64,000 nt of DNA from Alphaproteobacteria bacterium (GTDB lineage Bacteria > Pseudomonadota > Alphaproteobacteria > Caulobacterales > Caulobacteraceae), in contig JAHJOK010000059.1 of assembly GCA_018820205.1 (NCBI GenBank), forward strand, positions 1-64,000, in the 5' to 3' direction. Position 1 is the stretch's first letter. Every line of letters begins with the position of its first letter. Position numbers and translations under genes: made by a program. Shown here piece after piece: positions 43,021-52,950 of the stretch. The notes beneath the pieces were generated by a model. That model searched no databases. It saw only the letters and a program-made list of their open reading frames with translations, and was not told the DNA's origin.

Positions 43021-43797
43021 ATGCTGAAATCCGCCCTGCTGACCGCCGCCGCGTCCGTCGTGCTCGCGGCCTGTGCGCCCACGATGACCGGAGAGACGCC
43101 CGCCGATCCGGCCGAACGGCCGTCCGCGATCGTGAACGACTATGCCCTGGCCATCGCCGACCCGTTGCGCCCCGCGTCAGAGGTCGAGCGCGACCCGTTG
43201 CGCAAGCCCGCCGAAATGCTGGCCTTCGCCCGGATCGACGGGGGCGAGCGCATCGCCGACGTGCGGCCGGAAGAGGGGTATTTCAGCCGCCTGTTCGCGA
43301 GGGCCGTCGGGCCGGAGGGACGGGTCTATGCCTTCGTGCCGAACCAGACGGCGGCGCGCGAAAACGGATTCGCCGACACCCTGGCGACCGACTATGCGAA
43401 CGTCGAACGGGTGACCGGCGCGCTGGAAGACCTGACCTTCCCCGAGCCGCTGGACGTGGTCTTCATGGGTCAGGAGTACCACGACTTCGTCATCGACCGG
43501 TTCGGGGTGGACGTGGCGCGGATGAACGCGGCCGTCTTCGCGGCGCTGAAGCCGGGCGGGCTGTACGTCATCCTGGATCATCAGGCGGCGGCGGGGGCGG
43601 GGACCAGCGTGGTCGGCACCCTGCACCGGATCGAGGGGTCGGCCCTGCGCGCCCAGGTCGAGGCGGCGGGATTCGTGTTCGACGGCGAGACGGAGGTCGT
43701 ACGGAACGCAGGGGACGATCACACGCTGTCGGTCTTCGACGAGGCGATCCGGGGCCGGACCGACCAGTTCGTCTATCGCTTCCGCAAACCCGCGTGA
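43021..43797 (+). CDS. Lipoprotein methyltransferase-like protein
   Basis: 258 aa. Signal peptide II: hydrophobic start and lipobox VLAACAPT put the anchored Cys at about residue 19. The body resembles a class I SAM methyltransferase: DVRPEEGYFSRLFARAVGPEGRVYAF (AdoMet loop with a degenerate glycine motif), VFMGQEYHDF and LKPGGLYVILDHQA. A periplasmic AdoMet enzyme is unusual, as AdoMet is cytoplasmic, so it may bind something else. Homologues with this architecture are known but not characterised to my knowledge. Confidence 0.82.
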   Translation: MLKSALLTAAASVVLAACAPTMTGETPADPAERPSAIVNDYALAIADPLRPASEVERDPLRKPAEMLAFARIDGGERIADVRPEEGYFSRLFARAVGPEGRVYAFVPNQTAARENGFADTLATDYANVERVTGALEDLTFPEPLDVVFMGQEYHDFVIDRFGVDVARMNAAVFAALKPGGLYVILDHQAAAGAGTSVVGTLHRIEGSALRAQVEAAGFVFDGETEVVRNAGDDHTLSVFDEAIRGRTDQFVYRFRKPA

Positions 43798-43868
43798 GGC
43801 CTCTGGCGGCGATGGAAGCGAGCGGCTAACCCCGGGGCCAATCAGAAACGATCCAGGGAAACGCCGTC

Positions 43869-44777
43869 ATGACCGCCAAGACAATCGCCTTCATCGGCCT
43901 GGGGAACATGGGCGGCGGTATGGCCGCGAACCAGGCGAAGGCGGGGCATACGGTTCTGGCGTTCGACCTGTCGCAGGCCGCGCTGGACCGGGCCGAGGCG
44001 GCTGGCTGCACGCCGGTCGGATCGGTGGGCGAGGCGGTCAAGGATGCCGAGATCGTCATCACCATGCTGCCGGCCGGGCCCCATGTGCTGAAGGTCTACT
44101 CCGAACAGATCATCGGCGCGGCGCCGTCGTCGGCCCTGCTGCTGGACTGTTCGACCATCGACGTGGACACGGCGCGGAAGGTCGCGGGACTGGCGAAGGA
44201 GGCGAGCTACGCCTTCGCCGACGCGCCGGTTTCCGGGGGGACGATGGCGGCGGACGCCGGGACCCTGGCCTTCATGGTCGGCTGCGACGAGCCGGACTTC
44301 GCCCGCATCGAGGCGGCGCTGGAGCCGATGAGCCGCGCCACCTTCCGCGCCGGCGACCACGGCGCGGGGCAGGCGGCCAAGATCTGCAACAACATGATCC
44401 TGGGCATCACCATGCTGGGGACCTGCGAGGCGATCGCCCTAGCCGAGAAGCTGGGGCTGGACCCGGTCAAGATGTTCGACATCGTCGCCAAGTCGTCGGG
44501 CCAGAGCTGGTCGACGACGACCTATTATCCGTGGCCTGGTCCCGTGCCGACGGCGCCGTCGAACCGGAACTACGATGGCGGGTTCGCCACGGCGATGATG
44601 CTGAAGGACCTGAAACTGGCCCAGGACGCGGCGGCCAAGGCGGGCGCCTCGACGCCGCTGGGGGCGCAGACGGAGGCCCTGTTCCAGATGTTCGATGGGC
44701 TGGGTTACGGCGGCCGGGACTTCTCGGGCATCCTGCAGATGCTGCGGGGCAAGCTGGACGAACTGCCGAAGAGCTGA
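43869..44777 (+). CDS. mmsB: 3-hydroxyisobutyrate dehydrogenase
   Basis: 302 aa. Oxidises 3-hydroxyisobutyrate to methylmalonate semialdehyde with NAD. Rossmann start FIGLGNMGGGMAANQAKAGH, substrate loop DAPVSGGTMAADAGTLAFMVG, catalytic Lys in GQAAKICNNMILGITM, and the valine-type PVPTAPSNRNYDGGF segment that separates it from other beta-hydroxyacid dehydrogenases. It ends the valine cluster. Confidence 0.95.
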   Translation: MTAKTIAFIGLGNMGGGMAANQAKAGHTVLAFDLSQAALDRAEAAGCTPVGSVGEAVKDAEIVITMLPAGPHVLKVYSEQIIGAAPSSALLLDCSTIDVDTARKVAGLAKEASYAFADAPVSGGTMAADAGTLAFMVGCDEPDFARIEAALEPMSRATFRAGDHGAGQAAKICNNMILGITMLGTCEAIALAEKLGLDPVKMFDIVAKSSGQSWSTTTYYPWPGPVPTAPSNRNYDGGFATAMMLKDLKLAQDAAAKAGASTPLGAQTEALFQMFDGLGYGGRDFSGILQMLRGKLDELPKS

Positions 44778-44791
44778 CCGCCGATCTCAGC

Positions 44792-45139
44792 TTAGCCGGT
44801 CGTCTTTCGTCGCCCGGCTGTCGCGACGGCCGACAGCAGGGCGATTTTGTAGCACTGGAAGGTTAGCCAGCAGCACACCGCGGAAAAAATGATCACGCCG
44901 ACCATCTGAAGGACCGATCCTGGCAAACCGGCGGCCAAGGCCACAATGACCCAGCCGGCCCAGAAGACGCGGAAAGTCCACGTCATGATCTTGAGCGCCA
45001 ACCCTGTCTTTCGACCAATAACAGTTACTGGCGGTGAAACCGGTGTTGGCGCTGTCGCTCCGGCTTTCGGGCGTCGAGCTTCAAGCGCCGCATTCAGATC
45101 CCGCAGCCGTTCGTCCGTCGATTTATCTGCTCCGGTCAT
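44792..45139 (-). CDS. Hypothetical two-helix membrane protein
   Basis: 115 aa. Hydrophilic N terminus with a short helix (STDERLRDLNAALEARR), then two hydrophobic segments (LKIMTWTFRVFWAGWVIVAL and VLQMVGVIIFSAVCCWLTF). No family recognised. GC is clearly lower than in the neighbours (about 55%), suggesting acquisition. Convergent with mmsB. Confidence 0.55.
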   Translation of the reverse strand: MTGADKSTDERLRDLNAALEARRPKAGATAPTPVSPPVTVIGRKTGLALKIMTWTFRVFWAGWVIVALAAGLPGSVLQMVGVIIFSAVCCWLTFQCYKIALLSAVATAGRRKTTG

Positions 45140-45312
45140 AGTCGCAGGCTACAGGCAAGCGATAAGGCAAGCCAAGGTGAGTTCAAAGCAAGAATGAGAA
45201 CTGTTATCAATTAGAGGTTTGCGGCGTTTTGTCCGGGGCGTTCCGTGGACAAATCGGCCCGATCGGCGCATCACGCGGCCATTCATTTCCAGCCGCTGCA
45301 GAGCTGACCGGG

Positions 45313-46539
45313 TTGTACGACTACAAGGCCGCATTCGAAACCGCTGTCCAGCAGGTGAAGGGCGAGGGGCGCTATCGCGTCTTCGCCGACCTGAAGCGGG
45401 TGCGCGGCCAGTTCCCGAAAGCTGTACGTCGTCGCGAGGACGGGTCCGAACAGGACGTCGTGATCTGGTGCTCCAACGACTATCTCGGCATGGGCCAGCA
45501 TCCGGTCGTGCTGGACGCCATGCGGGCCGAGCTGGATGCCGTTGGCGCGGGCGCCGGCGGCACGCGCAACATCTCGGGCACGACGCGGTCGGCCGTGGAC
45601 CTGGAGGCCGAGCTTGCGTCCTGGCACCAGAAGGAGGCCGCGCTTCTGTTCACCTCGGGCTATGTGGCCAATGAGGCGACGCTGACGACCCTGCAGCGGA
45701 TCATGCCGGGGCTGATCATCTTTTCCGACAGCCTGAACCACGCCTCGATGATCGCGGGCATACGCAACGGCGGCTGCGAGCGGCACGTCTTCCTGCACAA
45801 CGACCTCGGGCATCTGGAAACGCTGCTGGCCGCGGCGCCCGCCGATGCGCCCAAGCTGATCGCGTTCGAGAGCGTCTATTCGATGGACGGCGACATCGCC
45901 GATCTGGCCGGGACCATCGGCCTGGCGAAGAAATACGGCGCCATGACCTATCTCGACGAGGTTCACGCCGTGGGCCTGTACGGCGCGACCGGGGCGGGCG
46001 TGGCCGAGCGAGACGGCGTTCTGGACGGCATCGACATCGTCGAATGCACCCTGGGCAAGGCCATCGGCGTGATGGGCGGATACATCGCCGCAGACGCCGT
46101 GATCGTGGACGCGGTCCGCAGCTGGGCCTCGGGCTTCATCTTCACGACGTCGCTGCCGCCCGCCCTGACCGCCGGCGCCCTGGCCTCGGTCCGGCACCTG
46201 AAGACGCACCCGGAACTGCGCGTCGCCCATCAGGCGCGGGCCCAGACGCTAAAGGATCGGTTCGCGGCCGCCGGGATCCCTGTGATGCCGTCGGAGAGCC
46301 ATATCGTCCCGGTCTTCGTGGGTGATCCGGTCCACACCAAGATGATCTCGGACATGCTGCTGGAAGAGTTCGGCGTCTATGTTCAGCCGATCAACTATCC
46401 GACGGTGCCCAAGGGGACCGAGCGTCTGCGCTTCACGCCTTCGCCCAACCATGACGACGGCATGATGGACGCCCTGGTCACGGCGATGGACAAGCTGTGG
46501 ACCCACTGCAACGTCGCCCGGATGCCGGCGGCGGCGTGA
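45313..46539 (+). CDS. hemA: 5-aminolevulinate synthase
   Basis: 408 aa. PLP enzyme making 5-aminolevulinate from glycine and succinyl-CoA, first step of the Shemin pathway. [60 protein letters not shown], and the PLP Lys in [13 protein letters not shown]. The start is uncertain: TTG at 45313 matches the family N terminus; an upstream TTG at 45229 would add 28 residues. hemB is in the same window but not in the same operon. Its TGA overlaps the next ATG (TGATG). Confidence 0.95.
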   Translation: MYDYKAAFETAVQQVKGEGRYRVFADLKRVRGQFPKAVRRREDGSEQDVVIWCSNDYLGMGQHPVVLDAMRAELDAVGAGAGGTRNISGTTRSAVDLEAELASWHQKEAALLFTSGYVANEATLTTLQRIMPGLIIFSDSLNHASMIAGIRNGGCERHVFLHNDLGHLETLLAAAPADAPKLIAFESVYSMDGDIADLAGTIGLAKKYGAMTYLDEVHAVGLYGATGAGVAERDGVLDGIDIVECTLGKAIGVMGGYIAADAVIVDAVRSWASGFIFTTSLPPALTAGALASVRHLKTHPELRVAHQARAQTLKDRFAAAGIPVMPSESHIVPVFVGDPVHTKMISDMLLEEFGVYVQPINYPTVPKGTERLRFTPSPNHDDGMMDALVTAMDKLWTHCNVARMPAAA

Positions 46540-46718
46540 TGTCGGACGATCTCGGCGAGGTCATCGTCGAGGCGATCCGCAACGGGACCTATCTGAAGGT
46601 CACCGCAGTTCACGTCGCGACCGGAACGGAGGCGACAGCCGTCGGTCCCGTGCACGAGCCCAAGGCCGTCGAACGGCTCGCCATAGCCAAGCTCAAGCGG
46701 GTTCTGACGGCCCAGTGA
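46539..46718 (+). CDS. DUF6898 family small protein
   Basis: 59 aa. VIVEAIRNGTYLKVTAVHVATGTEATAVGP and a C-terminal basic helix (ERLAIAKLKRVLTAQ) fit the short alphaproteobacterial DUF6898 proteins of unknown function. The ATG overlaps the hemA stop. The next gene, glyA, starts 72 bp later. Confidence 0.82.
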   Translation: MSDDLGEVIVEAIRNGTYLKVTAVHVATGTEATAVGPVHEPKAVERLAIAKLKRVLTAQ

Positions 46719-46790
46719 CACAAGATGTTGTGGTGAACGGGCGCGAGGCCTAGATAGGCGGCCTCCCGTTTCGTCAGCCCGGACCTGCCC

Positions 46791-48077
46791 GTGACCGCTC
46801 CCTTCATCCACGACGCCTATTTTTCCAAGGGTCTGGCCGAGGCCGATCCGGAAGTCTTCGCAGGCGTCACTGGTGAGCTGCATCGTCAGCAGGAGCAGAT
46901 CGAGCTGATCGCGTCGGAGAACATCGTCTCCAGGGCGGTGCTGGACGCTCAGGGCACCGTCCTGACCAACAAATACGCCGAAGGGTACCCGGGGCGTCGC
47001 TATTACGGCGGCTGCGAATATGTCGACATCACCGAGAACCTGGCGCGCGAGCGGGCCAAGGAATTGTTCGGCGCGGCCTTCGCCAACGTCCAGCCACACT
47101 CGGGCGCGCAAGCCAACCAGGCGGTCTTTTTCGCCCTGCTGCAGCCCGGCGACACCTTCCTGGGCATGGATCTGGCGGCCGGCGGTCACCTGACCCACGG
47201 CAGCCCGGCCAACCAGTCGGGTAAGTGGTTCCGACCGGTGACCTACAAGGTCAAGGAAGACGATCACCTGATCGACTACGACCACGTCGCCGAGATGGCG
47301 CAGAAGGAGAAGCCGAAGCTGATCGTGGCCGGGGCCTCGGCCTATAGCCGCCACATCGACTTCGCCCGTTTCCGCGAGATCGCCGACAGCGTGGGCGCCT
47401 ATCTGTTCGTCGACATGGCCCACTATGCGGGTCTGGTGGCCGGCGGCGCCTATCCGAACCCGGTGCCGCATGCCCACGTCGTGACGACGACGACGCACAA
47501 GACCCTGCGCGGACCGCGCGGCGGCATGATCCTGTCCAACGATCTGGAGCTGGGCAAGAAGATCAACTCGGCGGTGTTCCCCGGCCTCCAGGGCGGGCCG
47601 CTGGAGCATGTCATCGCCGCCAAGGCGGTGGCCTTCGGCGAAGCGCTCAAACCAGAATTCAAGATGTATGCGAAACAGGTCGTCGCCAATGCACAGGCCT
47701 TGGCAGGCGTGCTGGTCGAGCGCGGCCTGGCCATCGTCTCGGGCGGCACCGACAGCCACCTGATGCTGGTTGACCTTCGGCCCAAGGGGGTGACCGGCAA
47801 GGCGACGGAAGCGCAACTCGAGCACGCCCTGATGACCTGCAACAAGAACGGCGTGCCGTTCGACACCGCCCCGTTCACGGTAACCTCGGGCGTTCGCCTG
47901 GGGACGCCGGCGGGGACCACGCGCGGCTTCCGCGAGGAAGAATTCAAACAGATCGGCCATTGGATCGCCGATGTCGTCTCGTCGATGAACGGCGGAGACG
48001 AAGCCGATCCGGCCGTGGTCGCAGAGGTCGCCGGACAGGTTCGCAACCTGACCTCCCGCTTCCCGATCTACCAATAA
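46791..48077 (+). CDS. glyA: Serine hydroxymethyltransferase
   Basis: 428 aa. Interconverts serine and glycine with tetrahydrofolate, supplying methylene-THF for ThyA and glycine for Hem[51 protein letters not shown], and PLP Lys in [16 protein letters not shown] are seen. GTG start. Followed 9 bp later by nrdR. Confidence 0.98.
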   Translation: MTAPFIHDAYFSKGLAEADPEVFAGVTGELHRQQEQIELIASENIVSRAVLDAQGTVLTNKYAEGYPGRRYYGGCEYVDITENLARERAKELFGAAFANVQPHSGAQANQAVFFALLQPGDTFLGMDLAAGGHLTHGSPANQSGKWFRPVTYKVKEDDHLIDYDHVAEMAQKEKPKLIVAGASAYSRHIDFARFREIADSVGAYLFVDMAHYAGLVAGGAYPNPVPHAHVVTTTTHKTLRGPRGGMILSNDLELGKKINSAVFPGLQGGPLEHVIAAKAVAFGEALKPEFKMYAKQVVANAQALAGVLVERGLAIVSGGTDSHLMLVDLRPKGVTGKATEAQLEHALMTCNKNGVPFDTAPFTVTSGVRLGTPAGTTRGFREEEFKQIGHWIADVVSSMNGGDEADPAVVAEVAGQVRNLTSRFPIYQ

Positions 48078-48086
48078 GGCCTTGAG

Positions 48087-48563
48087 ATGAAGTGCCCTTT
48101 TTGCGGCAATCCGGACAGCCAGGTGAAAGACAGCCGCCCGTCGGACGACGGTGCGGCCATCCGTCGTCGCCGGTCCTGTCCCAACTGCAACGGGCGCTTC
48201 ACCACCTTCGAACGGGTGCAGCTGCGTGAACTGGTGATCCTGAAGCGCAACGGACGGCGCACGCCGTTCGACCGCGACAAGCTGGAACGGTCGCTGGCCA
48301 TCGCCCTGCGCAAACGTCCGATCCAGCCCGAGCAGATCGAACAGCTGGTGTCCCGCATCGTGCGTCAGCTGGAGAGCCTGGGCGAGACCGAGATCCCGTC
48401 CAGCGTCGTCGGCGACTTCATCATGAAGGGGCTGAAGGGCGTCGATGAGGTGGCCTATGTCCGCTACGCCTCGGTCTACAAGGATTTCCGCGCGACCGGC
48501 GACTTCGCCCGTTTCCTGGGCGCCGAAGGGCTGGACGACGATCACGGATCCGGACGAAGCTGA
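48087..48563 (+). CDS. nrdR: Transcriptional repressor NrdR
   Basis: 158 aa. Zinc ribbon [18 protein letters not shown] ... [15 protein letters not shown], then an ATP-cone ([30 protein letters not shown]). Senses (d)ATP and represses ribonucleotide reductase genes. The position between glyA and the rib genes is common in alphaproteobacteria. Stop and next start overlap as TGATG. Confidence 0.97.
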   Translation: MKCPFCGNPDSQVKDSRPSDDGAAIRRRRSCPNCNGRFTTFERVQLRELVILKRNGRRTPFDRDKLERSLAIALRKRPIQPEQIEQLVSRIVRQLESLGETEIPSSVVGDFIMKGLKGVDEVAYVRYASVYKDFRATGDFARFLGAEGLDDDHGSGRS

Positions 48564-49195
48564 TGCGGCCGCGGATCACCTGGAAGGTCGCCACGTCGCT
48601 GGACGGGCGCATCGGCACATCGACGGGCGAAAGTCAGTGGATCACCGGCCCGCAGGCGCGCGAGCAGGGCCACCGTCTGCGGGCCGCCCATGACGCCGTG
48701 CTGGTCGGGGTCGAGACGGTGCTGGCGGACGATCCGCGCCTGACCGTCCGATTGCCCGAAGGCGAGACGGGGGCCGATCCGCTGCGGGTCGTGCTTGACA
48801 GCCGGTTGCGGACCCCGCCGTTTGCGCGCCTGGCCGAGGCGGGAACGCTAATCCTGACCTCGCGCGAGCCGGTCGCGATCGGGAACGCCGAGATCATGAA
48901 GGTCGCGGGCGACCCGCAAGGGCGCCCGACGGTGGAGGCGGTCCTGGCGACCCTGACGGATCGCGGCGTGAAATCGCTGATGATCGAAGGCGGCGGGCGG
49001 GTCGCGGCATGTTTCGTCACAGCCGGGGTCGTCGATGCGATCGAATGGTTCCGGGCGCCGATCCTGCTGGGCGGAGACGGGCGGCCGGGTGTGGCGGCGC
49101 TGGCTCTGGCGCGTCTGGCGCACGCTCCGAAGTACCGGCGTCTTGCGGCGGAGCCTCTGGGTGACGACCTGTGGGAACGCTACGAGAAGGCTTGA
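48563..49195 (+). CDS. RibD-type reductase domain protein (no deaminase domain)
   Basis: 210 aa. Only the C-terminal reductase half of bifunctional RibD: KVATSLDGRIGTSTGESQWITGPQARE, RAAHDAVLVGVETVLADDPRLTVR, VVLDSRLRTP and SLMIEGGGRVAACF. The N-terminal deaminase motifs (HAE, PCxxxxxC) are missing, so the deaminase must be encoded elsewhere or this protein has another role. It sits in a riboflavin gene run, which supports 5-amino-6-ribosylaminouracil phosphate reductase activity. Confidence 0.87.
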   Translation: MRPRITWKVATSLDGRIGTSTGESQWITGPQAREQGHRLRAAHDAVLVGVETVLADDPRLTVRLPEGETGADPLRVVLDSRLRTPPFARLAEAGTLILTSREPVAIGNAEIMKVAGDPQGRPTVEAVLATLTDRGVKSLMIEGGGRVAACFVTAGVVDAIEWFRAPILLGGDGRPGVAALALARLAHAPKYRRLAAEPLGDDLWERYEKA

Positions 49196-49199
49196 GACG

Positions 49200-49790
49200 T
49201 TGTTCACTGGCATCATCACCGACATCGGCCGGGTTCGCTCGGTCGCCCAGACGGCGCGTGATCGTCGCTATGAGGTCGAGACGGCCTGGGACGTCGCGGG
49301 CATCGACATGGGCGCCTCCATCAGCCACGCAGGCGTTTGCCTGACGGTCGTGGAGAAGGCGGACAACTGGTTCGCGGTCGAGGTGTCCGGCGAGACGCTG
49401 GACAGGACCACGCTGGGCGACTGGGCCGCCGGGACCCCGGTCAATCTGGAGCGGGCCACGCGGGTCGGCGACGAACTGGGCGGTCATATCGTGTCGGGCC
49501 ATGTCGATGGTCTGGGCACGGTCGTGGAGATCACGCCGGAGGGCGGATCGCACCGGATCATCGTCGAGGCGCCGGCGCCGCTGCACCGGTTCATCGCCGC
49601 CAAGGGCTCGATCACCGTGGACGGCGTGTCGCTGACGGTGAACGTCGTGGACGGGCGCCGTTTCGGCCTGAACATCATTCCGCACACCTGGGAGGCGACG
49701 ACGCTGGGCGCGCTCAAGGTCGGAGATGCGGTCAATCTGGAGATCGACATGCTGGCGCGATATCTCGCGCGGTGGCAGGAGACGGCGTGA
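49200..49790 (+). CDS. ribE: Riboflavin synthase alpha subunit
   Basis: 196 aa. Two lumazine-binding barrels: FTGIITDIGRVRS starts the first and GHVDGLGTVVEIT the second; GVCLTVVEKADNWFAVEVSGETLDRTTL is typical. TTG start at 49200 has GAGAAGG upstream and gives the canonical short N terminus. The TGA overlaps the next ATG (TGATG). Confidence 0.95.
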   Translation: MFTGIITDIGRVRSVAQTARDRRYEVETAWDVAGIDMGASISHAGVCLTVVEKADNWFAVEVSGETLDRTTLGDWAAGTPVNLERATRVGDELGGHIVSGHVDGLGTVVEITPEGGSHRIIVEAPAPLHRFIAAKGSITVDGVSLTVNVVDGRRFGLNIIPHTWEATTLGALKVGDAVNLEIDMLARYLARWQETA

Positions 49791-50935
49791 TGACCAACAC
49801 TATCGTCCTGGCCCGCGACATGTTCGACAGCCCGATCAGCCCGATCGAAGACATACTGGAGGACGCCCGCAACGGCCGCCCCTACATCCTGGTGGACGCC
49901 GAGGACCGTGAGAACGAGGGCGACGTCATCATCCCGGCCCAGTTCGCCACGCCGGACCAGATCAACTTCATGGCCCGGCACGCGCGCGGCCTGATCTGCC
50001 TGGCCATCACCTCGGAGCGTGCGCGCCAGCTGCGCCTGCCGCCGATGGCCGCCGAGAACCGCGAGAGCATGACGACCGCCTTCACCGTCTCTATCGAGGC
50101 GGCCGAGGGGGTGACGACCGGCATCAGCGCCGCCGACCGGGCGCGCACGGTTCAGGTCGCCGCGGACCCGACCAGGACCGCCGACGACATCGTCTCGCCG
50201 GGCCACGTCTTCCCGCTGGTCGCGCGCGACGGCGGCGTCCTGGTCCGCACCGGCCATACCGAGGCGGCCGTGGACATCAGCCGCATGGCGGGTCTGACGC
50301 CGGCCGGTGTGATCTGCGAGATCATGAACGAAGACGGGACCATGGCGCGCCTGCCGGATCTGGTCGCCTTCGCCCAGCTGCACGGCCTGAAGATCGGCAC
50401 CATCGCCGACCTGATCGAATATCGCCGCCGGACCGAGCGGTTCGTCGAGCGCGTCATGGACCAGCCGTTCGAGAGCGTGCACGGCGGGCCGTTCCGCCTG
50501 ATGCTGTATCGGAACACGATCGAGGGGGCCGAGCACGTCGCCCTGGTCCACGGCGAGATCAAGCCGGGCAAGCCGACACTGGTGCGGATGCATCAGGTGG
50601 ATTTCGCCGCTGACCTGCTGGGCCATGTCGAGGCCCGCCAGAGCTATATTCCCAGCGCCCTGAAAACCATCAGCGAGCATGACGGGCCGGGGGTCGTGGT
50701 GTTCCTTCGCGATCCCGACCTGCGGGGTCTGGCCGAACGTCTGGCCGGGGGCGACCGTCCGGCGGCGGTCGATCGGTCGTTGCGGAACTATGGCGTCGGG
50801 GCGCAGATCCTGCTGGACCTGGGCGTCAAGGACATGATCGTCATGAGCTCCACCCGCCCCGAACCCGCCGCCATCGAAGGCTATGGCCTGCGGATCGTCG
50901 GCTGGCGCGACATGGACGGAGAAGACCAATCCTGA
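49790..50935 (+). CDS. 3,4-dihydroxy-2-butanone 4-phosphate synthase fused to a degenerate GTP cyclohydrolase II domain
   Basis: 381 aa. The N-terminal DHBP synthase is intact: [57 protein letters not shown] and [16 protein letters not shown]. The C-terminal half (about residues 210-370) has the GTP cyclohydrolase II fold but no cysteine at all, so the three zinc-binding Cys are gone; [12 protein letters not shown] stands where active enzymes have a Cys-containing loop. This is the RibBX architecture known in alphaproteobacteria. Its TGA overlaps the ribH start region. Confidence 0.92.
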   Translation: MTNTIVLARDMFDSPISPIEDILEDARNGRPYILVDAEDRENEGDVIIPAQFATPDQINFMARHARGLICLAITSERARQLRLPPMAAENRESMTTAFTVSIEAAEGVTTGISAADRARTVQVAADPTRTADDIVSPGHVFPLVARDGGVLVRTGHTEAAVDISRMAGLTPAGVICEIMNEDGTMARLPDLVAFAQLHGLKIGTIADLIEYRRRTERFVERVMDQPFESVHGGPFRLMLYRNTIEGAEHVALVHGEIKPGKPTLVRMHQVDFAADLLGHVEARQSYIPSALKTISEHDGPGVVVFLRDPDLRGLAERLAGGDRPAAVDRSLRNYGVGAQILLDLGVKDMIVMSSTRPEPAAIEGYGLRIVGWRDMDGEDQS

Positions 50936-51393
50936 GCGAACCCACCCGCGTCCTGATCGTCGAGGCGCGCTTCTATGACGACCTGGCCGACGCCCTTCTG
51001 GAGGGCGCGAAGGATGCGCTGACGTCTCAGGGCGTGGCGTTCGACGTCATCACCGTGCCCGGCGCGCTGGAAATCCCGCCGATAATCTCCATCGCCGAGG
51101 ACGCGGGTCGCTTCCCGACCGCGCCGCGCTATGACGGCTATGTGGCCCTGGGCTGCGTGATCCGGGGCGAGACCTATCATTTCGAGATCGTGTCGGATCA
51201 GTCGGCGGCCGGGATCATGGCCCTGGGGATCAAGGGATTGTGCATCGGCAACGGCGTGCTGACCGTCGAGGACGAGGATCAGGCCTGGGCCCGGGCGCGT
51301 CTGTCCGAGGGCGACAAGGGCGGCGGCGCGGCGCGCGCATGCCTGGACCTCATTGCCTTGAAGAAGCGGTTGCGCGTAGGGCTCGGGGAATGA
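50932..51393 (+). CDS. ribH: 6,7-dimethyl-8-ribityllumazine synthase with non-canonical CTG start
   Basis: 153 aa if read from CTG 50932. [24 protein letters not shown] is the first strand/helix, [16 protein letters not shown] the substrate loop, [19 protein letters not shown] with the catalytic His region, and [14 protein letters not shown] the phosphate site. The conserved core starts 10 codons before any ATG/GTG/TTG: the first normal start in frame, GTG at 51034, would delete the first beta strand. CTG lies exactly where TCATGA would give the usual ATGA overlap with the previous stop; the sequence is TCCTGA. GGAG lies 10 bases upstream. So: rare CTG start, mutation or sequencing error. Confidence 0.9.
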   Translation: MSEPTRVLIVEARFYDDLADALLEGAKDALTSQGVAFDVITVPGALEIPPIISIAEDAGRFPTAPRYDGYVALGCVIRGETYHFEIVSDQSAAGIMALGIKGLCIGNGVLTVEDEDQAWARARLSEGDKGGGAARACLDLIALKKRLRVGLGE

Positions 51394-51920
51394 CCGAACC
51401 CAACTCCATCCAGTCCGTCCTGGCCCAGCTGGCCGAGAACGAGCGCGCCCAGGCCGAACCGCAACTGACCAGCCGCCAGCGCCGCGCGCGGACCGTGGCG
51501 CGTCTGGCTGCCGTGCAGGCGCTGTATCAGATGGAACTGGCCGGGGAGGGCGTCGAGACCGTCATCACCGAGTTCTCCAATCACCGGTTCGACTCCGACA
51601 TCGAAGGCGAACCGCTGGCCGAGGCGGACGAGGCTTATTTCGCCGATGTCGTGCGCGGGGTGATTCAGAGCCAGAAAGACATCGACGCCTCGATCAAGGC
51701 CCGGCTGGCGTCGAATTGGCGCTTGGAACGGCTGGACGCGACGCTGAGGGCGTTGCTTCGCTGCGGGGCCTGGGAGCTGGCGCACAAGATCGAGGTGCCC
51801 CGGGAAATCGTGATCGACGAATACGTCGAACTGGCCAAGGCCTTCTTCGACGAGGCGGAGGCGAAATTCGTCAACGCCGCGCTGGACGGCGTGGCCCGCG
51901 ACGTGCGCGCGAAAGCCTGA
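51390..51920 (+). CDS. nusB: Transcription antitermination protein NusB
   Basis: 176 aa. The NusB helical fold: [93 protein letters not shown]-terminal extension of about 30 residues relative to E. coli. ATG overlaps the ribH stop as ATGA. Confidence 0.97.
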   Translation: MTEPNSIQSVLAQLAENERAQAEPQLTSRQRRARTVARLAAVQALYQMELAGEGVETVITEFSNHRFDSDIEGEPLAEADEAYFADVVRGVIQSQKDIDASIKARLASNWRLERLDATLRALLRCGAWELAHKIEVPREIVIDEYVELAKAFFDEAEAKFVNAALDGVARDVRAKA

Positions 51921-51924
51921 CGCG

Positions 51925-52914
51925 ATGGCCTCCGTCGACGCGGCCGGCGAGTTCGAAACCATCCGGAAGCTGCTGACGCCCCTGGCGCACCCCGATTATG
52001 CGCGCGGTCTGCTGGATGACGTGGCCGTGCTGCCGTCCCGGCCCGGGGTCGATCTGGTGATGACCAAGGACGTCATTGTCGAGGGCGTGCATTTCCTGGC
52101 CGAGGATCCACTGGACTCGGTGGCGCAGAAGCTGTTGCGCGCCAACCTGTCGGACCTGGCGGCCAAGGGCGCCGAGCCGTTCGGATATCTGCTGGCCTGC
52201 CACTGGTCCCAGCGCTGCGGCTGGCCGGAACGCAAGGCGTTCGTGGCCGGTCTGGCGGCGGACCAGGCGACGTTCGGTCTGCATTTGCTGGGGGGCGATA
52301 CGGTCATGACGCCTGGGCCCGCGACGTTTTCCGCGACCATGCTGGGCTGGGCGCCGAAGGGCGGATCGGTCTCTCGCGCCGGAGCGAAGGCCGGAGACGC
52401 CGTCTATGTCACCGGCATGATCGGCGAGGGCTATCTGGGGCTGCAGGCGGCGAAGCGGCATCTGAAGCTGGAGCCGGAACGGATCGAGGCGCTGACCGAA
52501 CAGTATCGTCGCCCACTGCCGCGTCTGGCGTTCGGTCAGGCCGTGCAGGGACTGGCGACGGCGATCCTGGATGTCTCGGACGGGCTGATCGCCGATCTGG
52601 CGCATATCGCCGACGCCAGCGGGGTCGCGGCGGCGGTTCAGCTGGAATCCCTGCCGATGTCGGCGGCGGCCCATGCCTGGTTCGAGACCCGGATCGATCC
52701 GGAGGCGGCGCTGGAGACCCTGGCGACCGGAGGCGACGACTACGAACTTCTGCTGACCGCCCATCCCGCGGACGAGGGCGCGCTGAAACGGGAGGCGGAC
52801 CGGCTGCTGCTGCGCCTGACCCGGGTCGGGACGATGACCGAGGGGCGTGGCGTCACGGCGACCTATCTCGGCAAGCCCATCGAGATCCGCAAAGCGGGCT
52901 GGACCCACGACTGA
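51925..52914 (+). CDS. thiL: Thiamine-monophosphate kinase
   Basis: 329 aa. Phosphorylates ThMP to ThDP. Conserved: DDVAVLPSRPGVDLVMTKDVIVEGVHF, KLLRANLSDLAAKGAEPFGYL, GGDTVMTPGPATFSATMLG, ILDVSDGLIADLAHIADASGV and TGGDDYELLLTA. Four bases after nusB, the standard nusB-thiL order. Confidence 0.97.
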   Translation: MASVDAAGEFETIRKLLTPLAHPDYARGLLDDVAVLPSRPGVDLVMTKDVIVEGVHFLAEDPLDSVAQKLLRANLSDLAAKGAEPFGYLLACHWSQRCGWPERKAFVAGLAADQATFGLHLLGGDTVMTPGPATFSATMLGWAPKGGSVSRAGAKAGDAVYVTGMIGEGYLGLQAAKRHLKLEPERIEALTEQYRRPLPRLAFGQAVQGLATAILDVSDGLIADLAHIADASGVAAAVQLESLPMSAAAHAWFETRIDPEAALETLATGGDDYELLLTAHPADEGALKREADRLLLRLTRVGTMTEGRGVTATYLGKPIEIRKAGWTHD

Positions 52915-52950
52915 AACGGAATCCTAATCGGTCGGGGCGATAACAGCGTC

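Noticed and set aside
45185..45215. FNR or Irr/Fur-type box upstream of hemA
   Set aside because: Only a half-site (TTGATAAC on the minus strand) is present; the second half is missing.
51034..51393. ribH starting at the GTG at 51034
   Set aside because: This would remove the first strand and helix ([19 protein letters not shown]) that are plainly RibH-like and continue in frame to 50932.
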